Shown here: positions 1 to 5,781 of the stretch, in pieces
How the letters are laid out: each line of letters opens with the position of its first letter
How positions within the stretch are numbered: position 1 is the stretch's first letter
NCBI GenBank assembly: GCA_041168165.1
Contig: JBEELK010000115.1
Location: forward strand, 1 to 14,132
Reading direction: 5' to 3'
Source: SXPK01 sp041168165
Lineage (GTDB): Bacteria; Planctomycetota; UBA1135; UBA2386
DNA length: 14,132 nt
Program-made: the position numbers and the translations under genes
Notes under the pieces: model-generated
The model's database searches: none
Told to the model about the DNA's origin: nothing
Seen by the model: only the letters and a program-made list of their open reading frames with translations

Positions 1-85
1 GGCATCAGAGGAAGGTGCTTCCCTGCTGCAGACTCAGCAGGTAAAGCCCAAGGCTCGCGAACCCAGGCTAGATCGTCAAGGGAGT

Positions 86-772
86 ATGCGCTCGATCGCG
101 TTGGCCAATCAGAAGGGCGGAGTCGGCAAGACGACAACCGCCATCCACCTTGCTCACGGGCTCTCACTCCGAGGCGAGCGTGTGCTGCTGCTCGACCTAG
201 ACCCTCAGGGCAACGCGCTGGTCGCGCTGCAGGGGATGGAGGGCAGCTCCACGGAAGCGCCGCAAGAAGGGCCGTTCCGCCAGGTCTGCGAGCGGCTCTG
301 GATCGAGGGCAACTTCCAGGAGGATGTGCCTGACGAGGCTTTTCTCTCACGGCTTCGCGAGGACGTCGAAACCTTGGACCCCGCTTGGCTGATCGCGGAT
401 TGCCCCCCGCGCATGGATGCATGGGGAAAGGCAGGTTTACACCTGTGCCAGGAAGTCATCGTGCCGGTTCAGGCCGAGTTCTTGGCGATGCACGGGCTGT
501 CGCAGATCCTGGCGACCCTAGAAAGCGTCAAGGATCAATGCCGCCTCCTGGGGGTACTGCCAACGATGGTGGACATGCGCGAGCAGATCTGCGCAGAGGT
601 CGTCAACAGTCTTCGGGCTCACTTGGGCCCTCAAGTCTTCGAAACGGTGGTGCTGCGGGACTCGACCCTCGTCGAGGCAGCCAGCCACGGTGTGTCTGTG
701 TTCCAATACGCGCCTGCCTGCAAGGCGGCATTCTGCTACGGCGAGCTGATCCGGGAGGTCTGTGATGGTTGA
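86..772 (+). CDS. parA: Chromosome-partitioning ATPase ParA (Soj-like)
   Basis: This is a 228-aa P-loop ATPase of the ParA/MinD group. It binds DNA non-specifically as an ATP dimer and moves ParB-parS complexes apart. The deviant Walker A motif KGGVGKTT lies at residues 10-17, with the signature Lys10 and catalytic Lys15. The Walker A' segment LLLDLDPQGN is at about 34-43, and the Walker B-like segment IADCPP is at 103-108. The C-terminal part keeps the family pattern (GVLPTM near 156, VVLRDSTLVEAASHG near 188-202). It is slightly shorter than usual (about 250-260 aa) and has no N-terminal DNA-binding extension, as in chromosomal ParA. ATG 86 puts the P-loop at its usual distance from the N terminus. 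The purine stretch AGGGAG (79-84) is only 1 nt from it, so it is a poor Shine-Dalgarno site, and the frame is open back to base 2. It overlaps parB by 8 bp. Confidence 0.95.
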   Translation: MRSIALANQKGGVGKTTTAIHLAHGLSLRGERVLLLDLDPQGNALVALQGMEGSSTEAPQEGPFRQVCERLWIEGNFQEDVPDEAFLSRLREDVETLDPAWLIADCPPRMDAWGKAGLHLCQEVIVPVQAEFLAMHGLSQILATLESVKDQCRLLGVLPTMVDMREQICAEVVNSLRAHLGPQVFETVVLRDSTLVEAASHGVSVFQYAPACKAAFCYGELIREVCDG

Positions 773-1751
773 TCGCAAGCTAGGTCGAGGTCTCGATTTC
801 TTCTTGTCCCCCTCAAATCGTGGTGCTGCGCCTGCGCCAGCCCCCAAGGTCGCTGCGCCAGCGGCCGCGCCGGTGGTCCAAGAAGCGGCACAGGATGCTG
901 TGACTCTGATTCCGACACCAGAAGCAGCACCGCAGGAAGTCATCGCCAGGATCCCAGGCACCGAATTGACGATGGTTGCGTTGGACAAACTGGTGGCCAA
1001 CCCCCACCAGCCTCGAACCGGCATTGACACCAGTGACCTCGCAGAGCTCAGCCAGTCCATCCGCGAAAGCGGGGTGCTCCAGCCGATTCTCGTGCGCCGC
1101 GTGGGTGCATCGCTGCAGATTGTCGCGGGTGAGCGCCGTTGGCGCGCCGCCAAGCTCGCGGGGCTGACCGAGGTCCCGGTGATTGCCCGAGAGATCACCG
1201 ACCAGGAGTCTGCCGTCTTTGCACTGGTCGAGAACCTCCAGCGCGAGGACCTCAATCCGCTGGAAAAGGCGAACGCGTTCCGCAGCCTCCAGACGCAGCT
1301 CGGCGCGAAGCAGGAAGAGGTCGCCCAGCGTGTTGGCCTCGACCGCTCCACGGTCGCCAACTTCATGCGTTTGCTCGATCTCGCCCCCGCCGTCCAAGAG
1401 CATGTTTCACGTGGAACATTGTCGATGGGGCACGCGCGCGCGCTGCTCGGCGCCAAGGACCCGGAGGTGCAGACCAAGCTCGCGGACGAGGCGATCCGTC
1501 TGTCCCTGTCCGTGCGAGCCCTAGAGGATCTCGTCCGGCAGGCCAACGTGGGTCCGGCCACCCCGGTCAAGAAGAAGGACGCAAAGCAGATCAAGGCTGC
1601 TTGGCTCAAGGAGATTGAGGAGACCCTGACCGAGACGCTGAGCACGTCAGTCAACGTCCGCTATGGCCGCAAGTCGTCGGTGATCCAGATCACCTGTGCA
1701 GGCCGGGAAGAGTTCGAGCGGATCTATAGCAAGCTCAAAGAAATCGAATAA
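765..1751 (+). CDS. parB: Chromosome-partitioning protein ParB (Spo0J-like)
   Basis: This 328-aa protein is the parS-binding CTPase that loads onto centromere DNA, spreads, and stimulates ParA. The N terminus carries the conserved ParA-contact motif KLGRGL (residues 5-10). An Ala/Pro-rich linker follows to about 65. The ParB/Srx-type CTP-binding domain has NPHQPR at 79-84, GERRWRA at 122-128 and ENLQRED at 156-162. The helix-turn-helix region runs through about 183-230 (VAQRVGLDRSTVANFMRLL, then LSMGHARALL). A short C-terminal dimerisation domain ends at 328. ATG 765 was chosen because GGGAGG (753-758) sits 6 nt upstream; GTG 762 is an in-frame alternative adding one residue. The start overlaps the parA stop, so the two are probably translationally coupled. 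The codons for residues 213-218 contain a parS site. Confidence 0.96.
   Translation: MVDRKLGRGLDFFLSPSNRGAAPAPAPKVAAPAAAPVVQEAAQDAVTLIPTPEAAPQEVIARIPGTELTMVALDKLVANPHQPRTGIDTSDLAELSQSIRESGVLQPILVRRVGASLQIVAGERRWRAAKLAGLTEVPVIAREITDQESAVFALVENLQREDLNPLEKANAFRSLQTQLGAKQEEVAQRVGLDRSTVANFMRLLDLAPAVQEHVSRGTLSMGHARALLGAKDPEVQTKLADEAIRLSLSVRALEDLVRQANVGPATPVKKKDAKQIKAAWLKEIEETLTETLSTSVNVRYGRKSSVIQITCAGREEFERIYSKLKEIE
1403..1418. promoter_or_regulatory. parS: parS centromere site inside parB
   Basis: The 16-mer TGTTTCACGTGGAACA lies here. Its reverse complement, TGTTCCACGTGAAACA, fits the widely conserved bacterial parS consensus (TGTTNCACGTGAAACA) exactly. It is a near-perfect palindrome with one mismatched pair. 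It is read in frame as part of residues 213-218 of ParB (HVSRGT), just before the LSMGHARALL segment. An intragenic parS in the parB/spo0J gene is known from Bacillus subtilis. I saw no second copy in the window. Confidence 0.93.
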
Positions 1752-1800
1752 GCGGCTGCTAGGTAACGACTTAGGATATCGATAGCGGTTGACAGAGAGC

Positions 1801-1820
1801 GGGTGGCCCACGGGTCACCC
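1801..1820. terminator. Hairpin in the parB/cyclophilin convergent gap (first of a set)
   Basis: An 8-bp stem (GGGTGGCC paired with GGTCACCC, one G-U pair) closes a 4-nt loop, 49 nt after the parB stop. There is no T-run, so it is not a classical intrinsic terminator. Its place between two convergent genes suggests a bidirectional transcription stop or 3'-end stabiliser. Confidence 0.4.
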
Positions 1821-1833
1821 GGCCAAATGGGGT

Positions 1834-1855
1834 GGCGGCAGTTGCACTTGCCGCC
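1834..1855. terminator. Second hairpin in the parB/cyclophilin convergent gap
   Basis: A 7-bp stem (GGCGGCA with TGCCGCC) closes an 8-nt loop, 13 nt after the previous hairpin. No U-tract follows. The probable role is the same as that of its neighbour. Confidence 0.35.
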
Positions 1856-1901
1856 TTGCGCGAGCCGGTGGGGGAATCCCGCTCCACACGCTGCTCGTGC
1901 G

Positions 1902-1929
1902 GCGGGCCAGCGACTAGCGCCAGGCCCGC
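1902..1929. terminator. Third hairpin, near the end of the minus-strand cyclophilin-like gene
   Basis: A 7-bp stem (GCGGGCC with GGCCCGC) encloses a 14-nt loop that can itself form a 3-bp GCG/CGC pairing. It lies 15 nt past the stop of the minus-strand gene. A further 5-bp GATCC/GGATC hairpin (1932-1945) touches that stop codon. It could end minus-strand transcription. There is no T-run on either strand. Confidence 0.35.
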
Positions 1930-1943
1930 GCGATCCCTTCGGA

Positions 1944-3146
1944 TCAGAGCTTCGTCACCGACTTGATGGTGATGTTCTCGGACGGGCGGCCGCGGCCGAC
2001 TTCCTCGTCTTCCGACCGGTCATAGCTCGCGTCGCAGATCTTGCGGACGTTCTCGAGTCCCTCGACCACGTAGGCGAAGACCATGCGTTGGTCGTCCTGA
2101 CTCGGGGAGTCCGACTCGCAGATGTAGAGGCGATCGACCTCCGACTTGCCATCACGGATGCGCGCGCTGACGGCGCCGGGGAAGTGGCTCAGGTTGGTGA
2201 ACTCCTGGACCGTGTATTCGTCCTTGCTCGGCTTCGACGTGTCCCAGTCCGCGCGGTTGGCCTCGGTCTTGGTTGTCTCGAAACCGAAGTGGAACTGGCG
2301 CGTCGCCTCCATGAAGCGATTGCGGCGCGAGCTGGGGCGGACGATCTCGTCGACCTTGATGCCCTCCCAGAACTTGGCCGTGACGATCTCATCGAACTTC
2401 GCGCAAGTCTTCGGAGCATCCTGGACCATCAGGGCGATCACGAACTCGCCGTATTCGCCCTCGAGCGTGACCTTGTAGCGCGGCGCATCCGCCGGGATCG
2501 CGGGCTTGCCGAAGGTCGGCGGCACGCTGAAGTCCTTGGCGGACTTGAGGTTCTGAATCAGCATCTCAGCGGGGGAGCCCGCGAGTGCCGGCTTCAATTC
2601 CTCTTCCTCATCCTGCTGCGCGTCCTGCTTCTTGTCCTTGTCCTTCGGCTTCTCGACCGGTTGCCGGACCTGGACCGGGTAGCTGGTGCTCGCCACGAGC
2701 GAGTGGTTGGGGTAGCCCGCCTTCAGCTGGTCGATCGTCTTGCTGGCGGCATCCACATCGCCGTTGCGCGCCTCGCGGCACGCCTTGAGCCACAGAACGT
2801 AGGGCTTTTGGCTCGCATCCGCGTTCGCCAGCGCCGCCGTGAAGTGCGCTTCAGGGGCATCGCGCAGTTCATCCAGCAGGTTGGCCACTGCCTCGAACGA
2901 GCTCGCCGACTTGGGGTCGCCGTCCTTGGGGTTGTAGGCGGAGCGCAGCAGCGTCGCCTCGGCCCACTGCGACCACTTCTTGTTGGCCTGGGTTTGCTCG
3001 TAGTAGCGCAGCCCATAGTAGGCAAACATGCCCACGATCAGCAGCCAGAAAGCTGCTTGGACCAAGCGCTTATAGCGTTCCCAGAGGATTTCGAGAGCGT
3101 TGGGCGCTTGGGTGCCCGGAAGGCCCTGTGGCAAGGATGCGGTCAT
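1944..3146 (-). CDS. Membrane-anchored protein with divergent cyclophilin-like domain
   Basis: This is a 400-aa protein. A single hydrophobic segment at about 30-46, after a basic cytoplasmic stretch, predicts an N-terminal anchor with the rest outside the membrane. Residues 50-155 are helical and Ala-rich, recalling the membrane-plus-TPR layout of YfgM-like proteins (low certainty). A charged linker of Lys/Asp/Glu/Gln lies at 164-185. Residues 224-400 follow the cyclophilin pattern: a strand like GEFVIALMVQDAPKTCAKF (233-251), SEVDRLYICES (335-345) where cyclophilins have the SQFFI region, and VFAYVVEGLENVRKI (356-370) matching the VFG-V-G-VV-I stretch. The usual FHRVI motif is replaced by VDEIVRP (265-271) and the QFF residues are absent, so isomerase activity is doubtful. 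The gene lies 21 bp downstream of the lipoprotein gene and probably shares its transcript. No clear Shine-Dalgarno site precedes the start. Confidence 0.75.
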   Translation of the reverse strand: MTASLPQGLPGTQAPNALEILWERYKRLVQAAFWLLIVGMFAYYGLRYYEQTQANKKWSQWAEATLLRSAYNPKDGDPKSASSFEAVANLLDELRDAPEAHFTAALANADASQKPYVLWLKACREARNGDVDAASKTIDQLKAGYPNHSLVASTSYPVQVRQPVEKPKDKDKKQDAQQDEEEELKPALAGSPAEMLIQNLKSAKDFSVPPTFGKPAIPADAPRYKVTLEGEYGEFVIALMVQDAPKTCAKFDEIVTAKFWEGIKVDEIVRPSSRRNRFMEATRQFHFGFETTKTEANRADWDTSKPSKDEYTVQEFTNLSHFPGAVSARIRDGKSEVDRLYICESDSPSQDDQRMVFAYVVEGLENVRKICDASYDRSEDEEVGRGRPSENITIKSVTKL

Positions 3147-3167
3147 GATGGATTTCTGGGGGAGCGA

Positions 3168-3599
3168 TCAGCGGCCTTCGATCTTGGTGTCGTAGTCGAC
3201 CACCATGTGGGTCTCTCCGAAGTTCCGCTCCAGGCGGTAATCGACCACGTAAGCACCCCGTTTGAACTGGATGTGCCGCGTCTTCGGGTCGTCGGACTTG
3301 TCGGACACGAGCTGCCAGCTGTGTTGCGGCATGCGATCCAGCAGGTGCGTGCACGCTTCCTGGATCGTCGTCTGGCCGACGTATTCAAAGTGCCCGTAGC
3401 GCCAGCCGGCGGCTTCGCGCGAGTGGCTCTCGGCGAAGCGCTCGACGAGCTTGAGGCCCTGCGGCACGACGATGTCTTGGAACTGCACTGCCGAAGTGCC
3501 GAGGTCGCCGCTGTGATTCGTCTCGGTCGATTCACAGGCAGCGAGCAGTAGCCCCAGCAGAGTGGGGGCAGACCAGCGAAGGGCGAGGTGGTGGTTCAT
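3168..3599 (-). CDS. Small predicted lipoprotein of unknown function
   Basis: This is a 143-aa protein with a lipoprotein signal: a hydrophobic stretch (about residues 11-21) ending in the lipobox LAAC, with Cys22 as the probable lipidation site. Start at ATG 3597-3599 gives this signal; the frame is open much further upstream, but that extension runs antisense to the HNH gene and has no signal character. The mature part has a single compact domain. It contains VPQGLKLVERF (45-55), WRYGHFEYVG (66-75), a helix ending in LLDRMPQHSWQLVS (86-99) and two strands (TRHIQFKRGAYVVDYRL, 107-123; HMVVDYDTKIEG, 131-142). I recognise the general look of small envelope lipoproteins but cannot name a family. 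It is the first gene of a minus-strand pair with the cyclophilin-like gene, so a shared envelope role is likely. Confidence 0.75.
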   Translation of the reverse strand: MNHHLALRWSAPTLLGLLLAACESTETNHSGDLGTSAVQFQDIVVPQGLKLVERFAESHSREAAGWRYGHFEYVGQTTIQEACTHLLDRMPQHSWQLVSDKSDDPKTRHIQFKRGAYVVDYRLERNFGETHMVVDYDTKIEGR

Positions 3600-3675
3600 T
3601 CGGTCGAGCGGCTGGATGGCGCGGGGTAGAACCACGCGAGTGTAGCCTTCGGGGTGCGCGGTCGCAACGACGGCA

Positions 3676-3710
3676 GGGGGCATTGCCGGCTCCAGAGCCC
3701 CCACTAGACT
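3676..3710 (+). promoter_or_regulatory. Possible promoter with inverted repeat upstream of the HNH gene
   Basis: TTGCCG (3683-3688) and TAGACT (3705-3710), 16 bp apart, each match 4 of 6 positions of the sigma-70 consensus. They lie 34 bp before ATG 3744 in the gap between divergent genes. GGGGGC (3676-3681) and GCCCCC (3697-3702) form inverted arms overlapping this element and could be an operator. This is weak evidence from pattern alone. Confidence 0.25.
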
Positions 3711-3743
3711 GCTCGGCGACTTGGCGGCTCTTGCGGACCTGCA

Positions 3744-4355
3744 ATGCAGAAGACCGAGAATGCCATGCGTGCGCAGTTGCTGGACCGTTCGGCTCTCGTG
3801 CTGAACCGGTCCTGGATGCCGGTCCATGTCACGACAGTCCGGCGCGCCCTGTGCATGATGGTGCGCGATGTCGCGCGTGTCGTGGCGCCGGACACGCTCG
3901 CGGTCTACGCGTTCCCTGAGTGGATTCGTCTCAGCGACCCGCCGACGCGCGACTATGTGCGATCGCCATCGGTGCACATCCCGGTGCCCGAAGTCGTTGT
4001 GCTGCGCGGCTACGACCGCGTGCCATGCCACGAGGCTCCGTTCACGCGCAGGAACCTGTTCTTGCGCGACGATTTCACGTGCCAGTACTGCGGTCGCAAG
4101 GGATCGCCCGATCGCCTCAGCATCGACCACGTCACGCCAAAGTCGCGCGGCGGTCGCACGACCTGGGAGAACTGCGTGCTCGCATGCGTCGGCTGCAATG
4201 CACGCAAGGCCGATCGCCATCTCAAGGACTCTGGACTCCGGTTGCTACGCCAGCCGATGCGGCCGCGTTGGACGCCGTACCTCAACCTGCGCCCGAGTCA
4301 GCAGCTCGAATCGTGGCATCGATTCGCTCCTGACAATCGACGGTCGGTCCATTAA
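3744..4355 (+). CDS. HNH endonuclease family protein
   Basis: This is a 203-aa protein. The N-terminal half (residues 15-100) has the pattern found in a widespread family of stand-alone HNH proteins: ALVLNRSWMPVHVTTVRRAL, then VVLRGYDRVPCHEAPFTRRNLFLRDDF. The HNH core follows, with Cys113-x2-Cys116, Asp128-His129, Asn143, and Cys148-x2-Cys151 followed by NARKAD. The four Cys form the structural zinc site and His129 is the expected general base, so the nuclease site looks intact. The biological role of this family is not known; there is no methylase, toxin or phage gene nearby, so no restriction or defence function is inferred. ATG 3765 is an alternative start that may fit family N termini better (MRAQLLDRSALVLN). 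It is divergent from the lipoprotein gene, with 144 bp between them. Confidence 0.88.
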   Translation: MQKTENAMRAQLLDRSALVLNRSWMPVHVTTVRRALCMMVRDVARVVAPDTLAVYAFPEWIRLSDPPTRDYVRSPSVHIPVPEVVVLRGYDRVPCHEAPFTRRNLFLRDDFTCQYCGRKGSPDRLSIDHVTPKSRGGRTTWENCVLACVGCNARKADRHLKDSGLRLLRQPMRPRWTPYLNLRPSQQLESWHRFAPDNRRSVH

Positions 4356-4371
4356 TCCATCGCGCCCCCGA

Positions 4372-4393
4372 TGCGCGCCGACTCGTGCGCGCA
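4372..4393 (+). terminator. Hairpin after the HNH gene
   Basis: A 7-bp stem (TGCGCGC with GCGCGCA) closes an 8-nt loop, 17 nt after the HNH stop and 22 nt before the next start. It is followed by GCCTCTT, not a true T-run. It may be a partial terminator or a structure in the leader of the next gene. Confidence 0.3.
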
Positions 4394-4415
4394 GCCTCTT
4401 CCGCGAGATTCATCG

Positions 4416-5654
4416 ATGCGCATTCCGCTGTTGATCGCTCTGTCCGTGTTGTTCGGCAACGTCGCGCTCGCGCAAAAGCCTGCAAAGGAGCCCGCGAAGA
4501 AGGACGCTGCGAAGCCTGCAAAGGACGCAAAGCAGGACCCGAAGAACGCGAAGAAGCCTGCTGTCGAGCAGAAGAAGGAAGCGAAGAAGTCGCCGGAAGA
4601 AGAGAAGCTCGCTGCGGAGATGGCCGCGAAGGGCTTGGTGGACGTCAATGGCACGTGGGTCGAGAAAGACCACGTCGAAGACGCCAAGCGCGGCGTGTTC
4701 CACTTCAACGGTGAGTTGGTTGCGAAGGGCGAGTATCGCGCGCTGCAATCCGGCAAGGTGCGCCACGCAATCACTGGCGAACTGATCGCCGCGGAGGATC
4801 TCGAGAAGTCGCGCGGTCGCTCGTTCCCGATCGACGGCGGCAAGCGCTGGGTCGACGAGAAGGAAGCGGATGCTTACCACGGCAAGGGCGCGAACCCGTG
4901 GATCGTCACCAACACGCACTATGTGCTGCTGAGCACGCTGCCGATCGCAAAGATCGAGTCGCTGCGCGAGCATGCAGATCGCGCGATTGCGCAAGTCTCG
5001 TCGGCACTCGGCGAAGCCAAGCCGGTGCCCGCGCAGCGCCCCGCGGTGTTTGTTGCGCCGACGCAGGATGAGTTCATTCAGTTCGGCACGAGGCTCGGCG
5101 ACGAGACCTCGGCGTACGGCGCATTCCTCGCGCGCGAAGAGGCGCTCCTCGACCTTCCGCTGCAGGGCGAAGTGCGCCCCGCGGTGTCGCTGTGGGACGA
5201 GGGTTGGGGGCCGTACTACCTGCCGCACGCAGTCGGCCTCGCCTACGTGCACGGCATTGTGGCTTCCTGCGAAGCAGAGTTGCCCGCTTGGTTGCTGCAC
5301 GGCCTTGCGTCGTCAGGCAGCCGCTTTGGCAATCCCGACACCGGCAAGTGGTTCTGCCAGAACCTCGCCAAGGGCGGCGGTCTCAAGCCGCTCGACAAGT
5401 TCTTCTCCGCGTTCGCGATCGATGGCGAGATGGAGTCAGACGCAATCAGCGCCAACCTGACGCAGGCGGGATTCTTGATCGACTTCGCCAAGAACGGCGG
5501 CGACAAGGACGTCGCGTCCGCCCTCGCCGCTTTCGGCGAAGCGATGCGCGCGCAAAAGGCCAGTGGCATCGACAAGGCTGCCAAAGCCCTGCAGTCCGCG
5601 CTCGGCAAGAGCCAGGACGCCATCGACAAGCACTTCCAGAAGCAGGTTCGCTGA
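4416..5654 (+). CDS. Secreted gluzincin-like protein lacking metal-binding residues (DUF1570-like)
   Basis: This is a 412-aa protein. ATG 4416 was chosen because it opens a clear signal peptide (residues 1-20, ending ALAQ); the frame starts 15 codons earlier, but that adds non-signal sequence. A Lys/Ala/Pro/Glu-rich low-complexity linker spans 21-64. Residues 65-155 carry small repeats of the type seen in secreted planctomycete proteins (VDVNGTWVEKDHV). Residues 165-412 follow the layout of DUF1570 / peptidase-MA-like proteins: NTHYVLLSTLPI (166-177), RPAVFVAPTQDEFIQFG (208-224), and AELPAWLLHGLASSG (287-301), matching the 'W-x-x-E-G-L-A' element. The HExxH motif is missing: the expected site reads HAVGLAYVHG (271-280). 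The second-motif Glu is replaced by His295. It is therefore probably a pseudo-peptidase with a binding or structural role. It follows the HNH gene by 60 bp. Confidence 0.72.
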   Translation: MRIPLLIALSVLFGNVALAQKPAKEPAKKDAAKPAKDAKQDPKNAKKPAVEQKKEAKKSPEEEKLAAEMAAKGLVDVNGTWVEKDHVEDAKRGVFHFNGELVAKGEYRALQSGKVRHAITGELIAAEDLEKSRGRSFPIDGGKRWVDEKEADAYHGKGANPWIVTNTHYVLLSTLPIAKIESLREHADRAIAQVSSALGEAKPVPAQRPAVFVAPTQDEFIQFGTRLGDETSAYGAFLAREEALLDLPLQGEVRPAVSLWDEGWGPYYLPHAVGLAYVHGIVASCEAELPAWLLHGLASSGSRFGNPDTGKWFCQNLAKGGGLKPLDKFFSAFAIDGEMESDAISANLTQAGFLIDFAKNGGDKDVASALAAFGEAMRAQKASGIDKAAKALQSALGKSQDAIDKHFQKQVR

Positions 5655-5725
5655 TCCAAGTAGCAGCCCGCTGACGGTTTCGAAGCGCGGTCGTCCACTG
5701 CGGCGCCCGCTGATAGTCCCCTGCC

Positions 5726-5741
5726 GTGCAGCCAGCTGCAC
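5726..5741. repeat. Short palindrome upstream of the Met-rich gene
   Basis: GTGCAGCCAGCTGCAC is an inverted repeat (7-bp arms, or a 6-bp stem with a 4-nt loop) in the 127-bp gap between 5655 and 5781. It ends 40 bp before the next start. It could be an operator or a small hairpin, and I saw no other copy. The rest of this gap shows no convincing promoter or terminator. Confidence 0.3.
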
Positions 5742-5781
5742 CGCGAGCAGAACCCCAGACTCAACTAGAGCTTAGATCAAC

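Noticed and set aside
3..44. Possible C-terminal tail of an upstream gene ending at TAA 42-44
   Set aside because: Only 13 codons with no recognisable sequence; it cannot be told from a chance frame.
518..1654. 378-codon minus-strand open frame opposite parAB
   Set aside because: It lies over two unmistakable genes and is Ser/Arg-rich, with no recognisable motif.
1789..1794. Perfect TTGACA (-35-like) after parB
   Set aside because: No -10 element at 16-18 bp, and only the end of a convergent gene lies downstream.
1803..3551. 582-codon plus-strand open frame opposite the cyclophilin-like and lipoprotein genes
   Set aside because: Composition (Arg, Leu, Val, Ala repeats) is typical of a GC-rich shadow frame. 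The opposite strand has a membrane segment, a lipobox and cyclophilin-like motifs.
3744..4355. HNH protein as part of a restriction or phage-defence system
   Set aside because: No methylase, specificity, toxin or phage gene is next to it. The family is a common stand-alone gene of unknown role.
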